Assembly: GCF_035046485.1 (NCBI RefSeq) | Contig: NC_085137.1 | Span: 8,781,977-8,845,976, forward strand | Source of the DNA: Aedes albopictus | Taxonomy: Eukaryota; Arthropoda; Insecta; Diptera; Culicidae | DNA length: 64,000 nucleotides | Reading direction: 5' to 3' | In this document: positions 47,683-57,912 of the stretch, piece by piece | How positions within the stretch are numbered: the first letter of the stretch is position 1 | How the letters are laid out: each line of letters begins with the position of its first letter | Made by a program: the position numbers and the translations under genes | The notes under the pieces: model-generated | Database searches by the model: none | What the model saw: only the letters and a program-made list of their open reading frames with translations | Told to the model about the DNA's origin: nothing

Positions 47683-48474
47683 TTAGAGCCAGTATCTCAC
47701 GATCATAGAATCGGTGTGGAAATACGATTGAGCGGCTACCGGAATGCTCGCCGAAGTTTTCTCATACAGGTGTGCGAGAAGTACAGCGGAAGACAAATCT
47801 TGTCGTGGAATTGTGAGCTGCTTCCTCTTCTTACCCAATTCTGCAAGCTGCTTGACTCGTGACTTTGCCACCAGCAAGTTGGATGTGATTGCCCCATCAA
47901 AGTATGTACATCGGACATATATGCATGCTCCACAGGCCATCATGGAGACAATCTTTCCGAAAGGCAATCCATCTCGGAATCTGCAGATTTTTGAGCCTCG
48001 AAAGGCTGGCGCGAAATTGAGTTCGGAGCTCATCTTCCAAGGAAACCTTCTGTTTCCAGAAATGCGGTCGTCCTTGAGCTCCGAGGGTATTTCCTTCAGA
48101 ACAGCTGGATAGTTGCTACTCCACTTTCGCAGGTTGTATCTTCCACCGTTCAGCAGCGGCTGCAAGTCACTGCACAGTCTGACTCCATCTTCACCACTGT
48201 CAACTCCAGTCATCATGTCGTCAACGTTAAAGTCCTTCCTGAGGATTTTAGCTGCTTCAGGGTATTTGTGTCCATCCAGTTGCTTAAGGCATTTCCTGAC
48301 CAAATACGGCGCTGAAGCCGTCGCGTACGTTATGGTATTCAACTGGAATACCCGGATTTCCTCATTCCGACTATCTCGCCAGAAGATCTTGTGCAGTCTG
48401 CGATCCGTCCACTGTTGCAGTACCATGCGGTACATCTTTTCGGCGTCCGCTACGATGACAATCCGATAAAATCG
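47683..48474 (-). pseudogene. BEL/Pao reverse transcriptase C-terminal part and RNase H
   Basis: The minus-strand frame contains the RT segment FQLNTITYATASAPYLVRKCL and the catalytic box with DFNVDDMMTG (near residue 68-77). The thumb/connection follows, then RNase H-like CIYVRCTYFDG and LLVAKSRVKQL with TIPRQDLSSAVLLAHLYEK. These motifs are characteristic of the BEL/Pao group of LTR retrotransposons. Upstream it is cut by the LTR element at 48480; downstream it decays before the integrase fragment. Confidence 0.9.
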
Positions 48475-48479
48475 GAAGC

Positions 48480-48739
48480 TGTAGGGTCTAGCTCTAATCC
48501 ATAGTAAGATTCAATAAACCGCGATCAGATTATTTACAGAAAATACCTAATTCTACAATTACTTGCGCTCTGAAACAGCGTCTTTATGTCACCACGTCTC
48601 AGTCAATTCTCCTTTCCTCGGTGGTTCCCGACTACTACGACCGTTTCTTCTAGTTGTCGCTAACAACGAGCACATGTCTCGGAACACCGAAGCAAATCAT
48701 CTACTCATTATTTTATAATAACATTATCAAGTTCTTACA
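48480..48739 (-). repeat. 3' LTR of the non-autonomous element
   Basis: 260 bp, TG...CA, with the polypurine stretch directly beside its inner edge at 48740-48758. Differs from its partner by roughly three substitutions, near positions 4, 216 and 256 in plus-strand order. Confidence 0.93.
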
Positions 48740-49869
48740 ATCCTCCTTTTGCTTTTTTATTCCATAAATGTTAAATAATGTATTTATTGTAAAACACTTC
48801 GTAACAAAATCTCTTTCTGATTTCTAGTCTTTTATATCCAGTACGATATATCTACAGTTTTGTAGGGTTGGTTATTTTCTCCGCGATTTGCAAACAAGTC
48901 TACCCGTATTTCACAAACTTCTTTATACTGTTACCCTGATTGCACATGTAGCTAGTTTGAAGTAACTTACATTGTTTTTAAACTGCTTCCCTGATTTATA
49001 CTGTATGTTGCTTTCATAACTTGTTTCATAACAAAACGCGCTGCCAACATCAAGTCGGCATTTCTGAATCAGCGCAACTAATCAAGCATCACCCCTGCTG
49101 CTGTTTGTGTTAGTGAGATCGGAGAAACGTCAGACTCCCACCTGCTGATTGACTGCGACGACTTTGGCGACGGTTTCATCCACGACGGATTCAAATCGTC
49201 GCGTTCGATAAGGGCGGAAACCGTCAATACTATACTCCTTTCTATTCGCGTTTCAATGCACTATTCATTGGAATAATCTGTATTTATATTTGTAACCTTT
49301 TATTGTTTTCTTTATTCATTCCATTTACGCTTTCGTTTGAATCGTGGTGCTCCCCGAATTTCTTTCTTATGTATCAGTTTTTTTTCGAATGAAATTGTCA
49401 TATTTCAGTCCAGCCTCTGTCTACCTTACCACTTTTATGTAAGCTGCCTGATATGGATGATTGTTTCAGCTCTTAGAACATTCTGGAATCCATATTTTGC
49501 GAAGATCACATACAACCCTTGAATGCTATAATAAGTAAAATAAAAATTCATGTGTTTCTCATTTGCGCGAATCGCGAGCAACAACCCACGATTGACTGAA
49601 CACTACCAACCAATAACAGTCTGCATATTCCAGATCACTTATAAATAGCTACAGCGCATTAGACCACATTTAAATTTGAGTTTTATATTCCATCATAGTA
49701 GGCACGTAGTACAATGGAATCCTAGGCAACATACTTTACCACTTCAATATGCAAAACAAGACGCTTTCGTAAACAAACGTTTTCTTCCATTTCCATATTT
49801 TTTTCTTTTTTTTTAACTCACCCAGTTCTGGACAATTATGCTTCAAATTCAACATAATTCAATACGACA

Positions 49870-50215
49870 ACTATTTTAAGTGAACTCTCCCAGTTTAGGA
49901 TCTGCCAACAAGCAGCAAATCAGTGGATCCTCCCGGTCCGTTTTCTTCTACCCTTCAAGTAAGTGTACTCTCCCAGCCCAGGTGCTGCCACTATGCATTT
50001 TTTCAACTTTAGTGTACCCTCCCGGTCCGGGATTTACTAAATTCCTTCAGTAATTAAACCGCATTTAAGCGAAACCACAGTGGACTCTCCCAGTCCGGGA
50101 CTTTTACACCGCATTTAAGCAACTTCACATAGTGGACTGAACATTTTCAGTTATTAAAACGCATTTAAGTAACTTCTTTCAGTGGACTCTCCCAGCCCAG
50201 GCATTTTTTTTTTTC
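49870..50215 (-). repeat. Short tandem repeat next to the primer-binding site
   Basis: Plus-strand phrases GTGGACTCTCCCAGTCCGGGA and CCGCATTTAAG(C/T)AACTTC recur about five times at 60-70-bp spacing, in diverged form. Lying just inside the 5' end of the element, they could form the leader/packaging region. That role is an inference. Confidence 0.65.
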
Positions 50216-50283
50216 ATTTTTTTTCCTTTTCAGCCAGCTTCCACTTTTTTTAAGCTTACCTAAGTTTATCCTCGTCGCCAGGT

Positions 50284-50543
50284 TGTTGGGTCTAGCTCTA
50301 ATCCATAGTAAGATTCAATAAACCGCGATCAGATTATTTACAGAAAATACCTAATTCTACAATTACTTGCGCTCTGAAACAGCGTCTTTATGTCACCACG
50401 TCTCAGTCAATTCTCCTTTCCTCGGTGGTTCCCGACTACTACGACCGTTTCTTCTAGTTGTCGCTAACAACGAGCACATGTCTCGGAACACCGAACCAAA
50501 TCATCTACTCATTATTTTATAATAACATTATCAAGTTCCTACA
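50284..50543 (-). repeat. 5' LTR of the non-autonomous element
   Basis: 260 bp. On the minus strand it starts TGTAGGAACTTGATAATG and has an AT-rich TTATTATAAAATAATGAG stretch that could serve as a TATA-type promoter about 20-35 bp in. The putative primer-binding site begins 3 bp beyond its inner edge at 50283. Confidence 0.92.
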
Positions 50544-50548
50544 GAAGC

Positions 50549-50945
50549 GAAGGACGATCGAAATGATCCTGAACCGTCGGCCCCACCAATAACGCATTAT
50601 TGAGAGAGACTCCGGTCGACATAGCACACGATCCATCAAACACCACCCGTAGCTTCGTTGTTGTGCTATCGGGTTTGATGGCGCAGTGATGCGGAATGAA
50701 GTACTGCGGCAGAGCAGCATCTTCTTCATCCGCGATAACCTCCTCCATGTGGCCCATGCGAAGGTATTCGTGAATGAACTCGCTGCACATCTGCTTGAGT
50801 AGCGGATTCTGGTCTAGCCGGCGTTCCAGCGACAAGAAACGACACATCGCCGTGGATTTTGAATCTCCAAGTTGACGAGTCAGGTAGTCCTTCTTGGGAA
50901 GTGTTACAATGAACCTCCCATTTCCATCCCTCAAAGCGTCAAAAA
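50549..50945 (-). pseudogene. BEL/Pao reverse transcriptase N-terminal part
   Basis: The minus-strand frame (open 50539-51012) shows GRFIVTLPKK, FLSLERRL, FIHEYLRMGHMEEV, YFIPHHCAIKPDSTTTKLRVVFDGS and STGVSLNNALLVGPTVQ, the expected N-terminal RT motifs of BEL/Pao. Similarity begins near DALRDGNG (about 50935); the residues before it look like unrelated AT-rich translation, so the element is 5'-truncated. A one- or two-base indel just before the LTR insertion site shifts the frame. The coding sequence otherwise resumes at 48474. Confidence 0.88.
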
Positions 50946-53900
50946 AGTAAACAGTTATGGTTACAAAGTTAACATTTTGAGATTTTGGATACAAAGTTAT
51001 CATTTTTAACACGCACAGTACAGGTAAACCAAGTACATTTCACAAATACTGAGGTAAGTTGAATGTCATGATAACACTAGTTTACAAAACAAAACAAAAG
51101 TTGTGAACTTCTATCAACCACCACCATTTTTTATGCATAATTAAGTGTTGATTCCGAGACCGTGCGTGCTTCAAAAATTTTTAACTAGAACAGTTTTTGA
51201 GTTTTACATAAAAATCGAGTTTTACAGTGTAATATTCAGCTTATTTCAAAGATAGTGTTTGGTGCTACATGTAAAGTGTGGCTCGATAATGGCCAATTAG
51301 TTCAACACTAAGCTGACAAGAGTTGTTTTTTTTTTTCAAAATTATTAAATTGCATAAGATGCTCTATTACATCGCAATATTTCACACCGTAAATCGCATA
51401 AGATATCACTTCAAGTCATATAGCGGTTTTATTGTCCTGTCAATGCACGTATAAAGCCTTCACAGTTGTACGCAGAAGTCACTTTTGCTGCTGAATAAAA
51501 GCGAGATAGGGTATATGTACCATTCCTTGGCCTAATTTGCAAGCCGCCTTGACAATTTTGACCATAACTCACGAATTAATAGCACTATAAATAATATGTC
51601 GACCCTATCACACACTCTGTATGTTTGTATGTTGTATGTATGTATGTTTCACCAATTGGAAGTAAACTAACGTAAATATTCAAGAATTTACTTAATTAAG
51701 TTGAAAAGATTCGATGCGATGGTATGCAACGTTGGTCTATGGTACCAAAATTGGCCTATCAGTGGATACAACGTTGGCCTATTGCTTTCTATGCACTAGA
51801 ACCACTAATTATCTCATTTTTTTCAATATTTCTACTGAAGTATTATCTCTGTTTGATCACCAACCTTACATTTAAATTACATTTTGGGAGCGAAATTTTC
51901 AAAAAACTATAAATAAATCACTTAAACTAAAGTACTTTCTTATTATGTAACGAAAACAACGCAACCTTATTATTGTGTTATACTTTTACAGTCACCGCAC
52001 ACAAAATCTTTCTTCCTGTTCGTTCTTTCTAGTTCTTACGCAAGAAATGTTGTTGACGTCTTTTTATCGCTGTTTTTGACGTCACTTTACTGATGGGCCA
52101 AGATTTGAGTACATAGTGAAAAAAATGTCCTCAATATTCGGCCCACATTCAATTTGTAAAATAGTTATTATTCGTTGAAAACAAATACACAAGTTCAAAA
52201 TAGCGTCTTTGATCGTCGCATCAAATGTTCAGTTATTGAAAAGTCAATTCGAAATGTTCCAGAATCATGCTTTTTATGATCATGTGTATAGACTACCCAC
52301 TAAGCCGAAGAATCATGGCGTCTACAAAAGCTAAACAAAGTGACATTTTCATTCAATTTTAATGTTCCAAAGTGCTAAAATTGAAACGAAATGTTACAGT
52401 TGTTTGGCACATAGCTTTTCCGATATCCAGTTATGCGTGTTTGTTTGAGTTTTTGGTTTACATTGAGATAGGCCGAACGAGGGGACTATGCCAACGAAGC
52501 ATCCCGATACCCTAATTTGCCATTTTTCTATACAACAGATGACCCAGACTAAAAAATACATAATAACTGAAACCAGTGATCCGAACAATCATCCCTCAAC
52601 TGTTTTTCCTAAGCACGTCAATTTCGGCCACCATGTAACCCATTTCGAGCTTCCAATGCTTGCTTTCGGCTTCCAACCACACTGTGTGAAAGTGTTTGCT
52701 CTTCCAAATCAGAAATCCTCATTCAGAATGCATATCTGCAGTAGCAAAGCTCATTTCTTCCATGAATGGCGCCTGAATTTGTCGTGATATTCGAGAGCTC
52801 ATCTCGTCAATGCTTTTGTTACATTTGAATTGCATTTCCTCATTTATCATTAAATTGACTCATTCAGCTGCAGTCGTTGCTAGTTCCTTTCCCGTTGATA
52901 TTCAGTGTGCCCACAGGCAATCGTATGAACAACACTCGCCAAAGAATTATTATTTGCTTTACATTGAAGTAGATTCATTTAAAAACATAACATTTGCTCA
53001 CAGTTCATTCGACATCGCAATCTACGAGTGGCCAAGGACGACTGACTGCCATGGCATACGACACCGCAGCCAGTCCTTCATGAAGCGGCCCCACGACGGA
53101 AACGGATTTCCATTCCGCAATGAGTGCATTTATTCAAATTTTTGTTTGGATAAATTCTGCAATTCTCGTTCTGTCGGATCGGAGGGTGAACGAATGCCGT
53201 GTCTCGAGTGTGTGAGATTCGAAACGAACCGAGCCCAGAAGGACCGAGACTAAATTACACATTCCTGAGATATGTATGTTTGTTGGCGGAGGCTAGAGAA
53301 ACAAAAAAAAAAAGGAGTCCGCTCGAGCTGGCGAGGTACGATGAGCTGTGAAATAGAGCACGCGCGAGCCAGTTGATGATGACGATGGTGATGATGAAGG
53401 TGATTATATGAACGCTTGGTGGAGGGGGGATTCAAGAGATAGAAGAACGGGAACCGGAATGCGGAGGAAGCAGAGCAAAACAGTAAATCTCATCCAAATG
53501 AATCCGAGTGTGGCAAATGATTCCGGCCACTCTCCGGCGGCGGCGACGGCCGGGATGATTTGAAACGTTCGTTTTGTTTATTTGAGTAAACAATCCAATT
53601 GAATTGAAAATCATGATATGGCAAATGAGAAACAGCTTCTGGACTGCGCGAAAATGGTTCGGCCGGGGAGTTGAACCGAGAGTGTAAACCGAGAGATACT
53701 CTTTATCAATGGCACGGAACACGTGGACGATTGCGATGAATAAATAAAAAGGGGTGAAGTTGGACAGCTCTGACTAAGAGCTAGAGGAGTTTGAGGAAGG
53801 GTGAAGGAAAATAACACCGATGGCAACAGATTGAGAGCACCAGCAGAAGGAATGAAATTGTAGCCAGACTGTGACTAATGTCGTTCTCCACTGGAAATTA

Positions 53901-54084
53901 GGAAACAGCATTCGGTGCAATGACTGTGCAAAAATGGATGTGAATAGGTCTTTTAGATGATGCCACATTGATGACGTAAAATGATCAAGAAATATGTATT
54001 TGTTTCTTTTTTCTCGGATTGGCGCCTCGACGTTGTCCAACGTTGCCATGTCAATACTCGATTATTACAAGTAGATCAATATTC
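50946..54084. other. Unique-looking DNA, no gene recognised
   Basis: About 3.1 kb. It includes a TATG-rich microsatellite at 51620-51652. The block 52790-53760 is GC-richer, with overlapping frames on both strands (147 codons plus at 52810-53253, 96 codons minus at 53432-53722). None has motifs I know. A small cluster of GTTGGCCTAT/ACGTTGGTCTAT phrases occurs near 51732-51785. Possible conserved non-coding or exon-bearing DNA cannot be excluded. Confidence 0.35.
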
Positions 54085-54790
54085 TTATTCGAGAAAAATG
54101 TAAGGCAAGCCAGACAACAACCAAATCTTCAACAACTTCAAACACATCCCGCTATCAATCACTAGCACAGCACATACACTATGTCTGCCCCTGTCTCTAT
54201 CCGTAACAATGTACTTCGTCTTGGTCGAGTTTATCACCAAGCATATACTCGCCCATATAGCCACAGCTGTAAGGGCGTGGGTATTCAGCTGACCATGCTG
54301 AGAGTGACGGGTTCGATTCTCGGTCGGTCCAGGAACTTTTCGCAATGGAAATTTCCTTGGGCAAAGAGAATCTTCACACCTGCCACAAGTTATACACATA
54401 CTAAATGGTAATTGGCAGAGGAAGCTCTCAGTTAATAAATGTGGAAGTGCTTATAGAACATAGAACTGAGATGCAGGCTTTGTTCCAGTGGGGATGTAAC
54501 GCGAAGAAGAAACAGGTACTTGCTGTAACTTTCTTCTGAGAAGCAAAAGCTTCCTACACTGCCCTTCGATCGATGTTGATGAGATCAATAGCGTCTATAA
54601 TACGGAGTAACATGTGTGATCGTGTAAAGACAGTTCCAGTTCTCTGCACACCATACTTTCCAATCGCACCTTCAGTATATTACAATCTGGGTATACTTCA
54701 CCCTTCAATACGAGCAAATACCATATGAGAAAACTGCTATAAAAGCCATGCTTTAAGTAGCACGCAGAACTCAACCGTACCTATACTTGA
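54085..54790 (-). pseudogene. Decayed LINE reverse-transcriptase fragment, copy 1, split by a SINE
   Basis: On the minus strand 54700-54540 translates to a segment with GTVFTRSHMLLR and DLINIDRRAV, matching the region around the RT catalytic box of a LINE related to the one at 39.7 kb. The FADD residues are lost. After the SINE the homologous order continues with INSTKTKYIV (54210-54235) and a VVID-like segment (about 54150), as in NASKTKYMLV...VTIDGDTF of the 39.8-kb element. Stops and missing catalytic residues make it a relic. Confidence 0.7.
54250..54515 (+). mobile_element. tRNA-derived SINE (Feilai-like), nearly complete
   Basis: The head at about 54250 (GCCCATATAGCCACAGCTGT) carries the A-box region. 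The B box GGGTTCGATTC is at 54309-54319, followed by TCGGTCGGTCCAGG. The body passes through GGCAGAGGAAGCTCTCAGTT and ends CAGTGGGGATGTAACGCGAAG and an A-rich tail. I recognise this layout as a common Aedes SINE. It is inserted inside a decayed minus-strand LINE. Confidence 0.85.
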
Positions 54791-55038
54791 ATCCTTGTTA
54801 GCTAACAAAATAACTTTACTCTAGCACACACTTTATGCGTCTGCGCCATACACCATTTTCTTGGCTACCAAGAGAATCAGTGTCCAATATGAAGCGAATT
54901 TCATTTGCGTTTTCATGTTGTGAATGCTACGTGTTTCCACTTCACGGGAAACGTCATTGGCATTTGTCAAAAGTGATCCAAGTTAAACAGATTCTCCAAC
55001 AACTTAAAACATACTGCCAAAAATCACTACCTCGGAAC

Positions 55039-55609
55039 CAGGGCTGAAAATCGTCGCCGTACGACCAAAAAAGTCGACGACTAGAACGAAAACTAGATCG
55101 TCATCGTTGCTCGTTCCACATCGGATGACTCATTCAAGCCAGCGAATCGTCGTGAAGGGCTTGCGTCGTGACGAAAACAAAATCTTCATTCGTTTTGTTT
55201 CGCTCTTCGTCCAAATGCGTCTAGCCGACGGAGTCAATGTTGCTACCAGCAACACACAAAAAAAAGATTTTAATAAAAAAAATAATTGCACCTGGAATCA
55301 AACAACGAACCTCTAGATTGCCAATCCAGCACTCTTACCAACTGAGCTAGTGAGGTTTCACACCACCGTAAGTGCCGAAACGCCAATAAAAGCTATTCCC
55401 AGTTGGCGTTCGCTTGGCCGTCGTCGTTCGTTTCCAGGGAACAAAGAGGACGACGAAAAAGTTGGGGGGTGACTATTTATGATTGAGCTTCGTCGTGACG
55501 TCCGCAGTCGGCGACGAAAATGCTAATCGTCACCGTTGTTCTTTCGGACGAAGATTGTTTTATTGTTATCTTCACGCAGTGGTGACGAGAAGGACGATTG
55601 TCAACCCTG
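55039..55609. mobile_element. 571-bp hAT-type MITE with 8-bp target duplication
   Basis: The ends CAGGGCTGAAAATCGTC and GACGATTGTCAACCCTG are complementary apart from two positions, flanked by the exact 8-bp duplication CTCGGAAC (55031-55038 and 55610-55617). The interior is rich in CGACGA/TCGTCG motifs and contains a tRNA-like segment. The 8-bp duplication and CAGGG ends are typical of hAT elements. It sits in the decayed LINE copy 2. Confidence 0.92.
55257..55360 (-). mobile_element. tRNA-like SINE inside the hAT MITE
   Basis: The minus strand has TAGCTCAGTTGGTAAGAG (a perfect A-box pattern, complement at 55332-55349) and a B-box-like GTTTGATTCC (complement at 55294-55303). An anticodon-loop-like TTGGCAA lies between them and would read GGC (Ala). 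The acceptor stem pairs only partly. It is followed by an A/T-rich tail to 55257, as in SINEs. More likely a SINE or tRNA pseudogene than a working tRNA gene. Confidence 0.65.
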
Positions 55610-55623
55610 CTCGGAACTAATAA

Positions 55624-55777
55624 GGGAGCGTTCATAAACCACGTGGACTTTTTGGGTTTTTGGCCAATGTCTACGCTTCATACAAATTTTAAAATTTTCA
55701 TATGGGCGAAAGTCTACGAAGGGGGAAGGGGGTCTAAGAAGACCAAAATTTGGTCTACGTGGTTTATGAACTGCCCC
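55624..55777. mobile_element. 154-bp PIF/Harbinger-like MITE, TAA duplication
   Basis: The ends GGGAGCGTTCATAAACCACG and CGTGGTTTATGAACTGCCCC are complementary in the CATAAACCACG core, flanked by TAA (55621-55623 and 55778-55780). The 3-bp TAA target is typical of PIF/Harbinger. It lies only 6 bp from the hAT MITE's right duplication. Related truncated copy at 27775. Confidence 0.8.
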
Positions 55778-56062
55778 TAACACTAGACCCTCTCTACCCG
55801 CAATCAGGTACGATCGAGTTTATCGTTAACCCTATCCTCACTGTCTCCCTCTTCAGAGATCCAAAATTTTCTCCACTGCTCGAGGATCGATAACGATGAG
55901 ATCATTATCGTTCGCAAAACCGAATATCATGTGCAACCGCGTGATGACAGTACCGTTCTCTTCAAATCAATCCTCCTGATAGTTCCTTCAAGAGCTATGT
56001 TCAACAGTAGAATCATTACCCTGTTTTAATCCATCCAAGGTCACCAACGAGGTAGATACTTC

Positions 56063-57730
56063 TTCTGTGATCTCTTTAAGGACAGACTTGTTAGAATCCC
56101 AAAATGGCCGCCACAATGGCCGACTTTTGTACCTACTCACGATTTCGAGGACACAAATCTCTTCGTAAACAAAACCAGCGCACCTGATCTTCTTATTTTA
56201 AGCTTATTACGATTGAGCAAGAACAGAATAATGAAATGCATTGTTGTGTGAAGCGTGCTTCTTGAGATTTGTGCGTTTGAAGTTCTGATGCACTTTTGAT
56301 GCGGGATTTCAAGACGTTTGTCCTTAAATGTACCCAAAATTATCCGTAGGACTATTATTTGATACGTCATTGATCAGTCTTCACTAGCCTGTTATTCAGC
56401 GTAGATGAACTCCTCAATGCCCCTGAGACTCCCTTATATACCTCCTGAAACGCTCATGAGAACCTCTGAAATGTCCGGAGACCCCTTTAGACCTCTTGAA
56501 GCGCCCAGCGACCCACACTGTTTCCAAAAACCTAAATTAGTGATCATAATCATTTTCGATACATGTGAAGAAGGTGTTTGGTATAACATAGTCCTTCTTT
56601 TGAAAATATCATGTGAATAATCCACCTACAAGTGAGATAGAAATAAGATTTTTTTTCATATGTGATGATAGTGTGATTATGTCTTTAGCAAAGTTGTTGA
56701 AAATGGCACTATGGGAAAACTTGCTGAGCAAAGTTTTGTTATAGGGGAAACTGTATATTTTCGGAATGTGTTTTTTTTTTGAAAGCTGTTGAACTCAGTT
56801 GGCCTAAAATCCTTTTCAACCAAGCTGAGTTATATGACCAAGTTTCAGGAAATTTTTGCGACAAAACCCCTCATGATGAAAAGAACAAACCTGCTGAATC
56901 AGTGCACACTGTGTACACTGTGTACACTGAACGAAAACCCCATCCCGAAATCGACTGATTTGTCCGACCATCCAGTCCAAATTAACAAAATCGTGATTTC
57001 GAATGACGAATCAGTCATATACGGCAATCATCCTAAAAAGCGGGTGACGATCATCTTATTCGCGTATGAGTCGACGCACGCTATGTGAATGAATATTAGT
57101 TGCAGAGCGAAGGCCACACAGATGCACCGAATTTATTCATCGATAGTGTAACAAGTTCCTTGATCGTGACACGCGGGTCGTTGACGATTTGGCGTCGCAT
57201 GTCTTGGACATGATATCTTTTTTGAAAAGGGTGCCCGCGAGGGCATTCTGATCACTTAGTACATCATTTTTTGAGAAAGATAGCGGTGACATTCTTGTTA
57301 TCAATCGCTAAAAAACAAGGTTGCTCGACCATATGGTCGACATTCTATTTTCATATCACTGTCATCCGGTTTTAGGATGACATCATTCGGTTGGTGGACC
57401 ATACGGTTTCTGACCGAATGTCGTTAAGGGGCGTGATCGTATCACCTCTCAGTCGATCTTGGGCGGGGGGTTTCGTTCAGTGCATAGAAAGACTCGAGGC
57501 GAAAATCGCACTAAAAACCCGAAATAATCATAAACTCTTTTTTCGTTCCCCTCTTCCTCGCTCAGTTTTTATTGCCTCTCTGTTTGGGGTTCGTTCGCTC
57601 CCTCGCGACGAGGCAGGAGCAAAACACTGCTCTAGAGCATATTGCAAAACTCTTTTGATTTCGAGGAGGATTATCAAGCCTGATTAGAATTCACGAAATG
57701 TTTCTATCTTATAGATACGACTGTGATATG
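56063..57730. other. No gene recognised; scattered repeat sequence
   Basis: 56400-56530 shows CCCTTG/CCTGAAACGC degenerate repeats. 56780-56840 (GTTGGCCTAAAATCCTTTTC) resembles 11120-11175. 57300-57440 has a short CGACCATATGGTCGA palindrome. The 98- and 99-codon frames have no recognisable motif. Confidence 0.4.
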
Positions 57731-57791
57731 TTGATTCGGGGTAATGGCTTTCAGTCTGTGGCACAGACTGAAAGCCATTACCCCGAATCAA
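57731..57791. repeat. Perfect 29-bp hairpin with 3-nt loop
   Basis: The arms 57731-57759 and 57763-57791 are exact complements (TTGATTCGGGGTAATGGC... and ...GCCATTACCCCGAATCAA) separated by GGC. The right arm runs straight into the 3' end of a minus-strand SINE. The hairpin therefore probably arose by inverted duplication of the SINE's terminal sequence. A 3-nt loop is unsuited to a microRNA precursor. Confidence 0.9.
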
Positions 57792-57912
57792 ATGTTGCTA
57801 ATTGACAAATTAAGAGGTGAATTTTGTGAAGAAAAATCGCGTTCTGGTGGGATTTAAAACCACGACTCCGTATTCGCTAGACCGGCGCTTTAATCAACTA
57901 AGCCACAGAACA
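57792..57912 (-). mobile_element. tRNA-derived SINE, minus strand
   Basis: Read on the minus strand: head with TGTGGCTTAGTTGATTAAAG (A box complement at 57895-57907), then AGTCGTGGTTTTAAATCCCACC, where the B box (complement 57849-57861) has TTT for the usual TTC. The body continues through AATCGCGTTCT-complement to a 3' end at about 57792 beside the perfect hairpin. Confidence 0.75.

Larger units (their letters stand above)
48480..50543 (-). mobile_element. Non-autonomous LTR retrotransposon (2,064 bp) inserted in the BEL/Pao RT
   Basis: Two 260-bp direct LTRs (48480-48739 and 50284-50543) begin TG and end CA, and differ at only about 3 positions. A 5-bp duplication GAAGC flanks the element (48475-48479 and 50544-50548). 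Orientation is minus. After the 50284-50543 LTR the minus strand reads ACCTGGCGACGAGGATAA, a primer-binding-site-like TGG start. A polypurine stretch AAAAGCAAAAGGAGGAT abuts the other LTR. The 1.5-kb interior has no gag or pol frame, so it must have been mobilised in trans, like TRIM/LARD elements. High LTR identity indicates a recent insertion. Confidence 0.93.
54791..56062 (-). pseudogene. Decayed LINE reverse-transcriptase fragment, copy 2, split by two MITEs
   Basis: The minus strand at about 55980-55860 reads GTVITRLHMIFGFANDNDLI followed by VIDPRAVEKI, a clear RT catalytic-box region with FADD changed to FAND. Beyond the two MITEs the expected downstream order appears at 55038-54950 with an EVVI...YLGSLLT segment, as in EEFVYLGSLLTADNNVSREI of the 39.9-kb LINE. 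The part lying between in the plus-strand LINE is partly missing. It is non-functional. Confidence 0.7.

Noticed and set aside
47399..48469. Plus-strand frames of 95-144 codons
   Set aside because: They are antisense shadows of the minus-strand BEL/Pao RT and RNase H region.
55288..55360. Functional tRNA-Ala gene on the minus strand
   Set aside because: Acceptor pairing is incomplete and an A/T-rich SINE-type tail follows. It is inside a MITE.
57731..57791. microRNA precursor
   Set aside because: A 3-nt loop and perfect 29-bp stem ending at a SINE fit an inverted duplication better than a Drosha/Dicer substrate.
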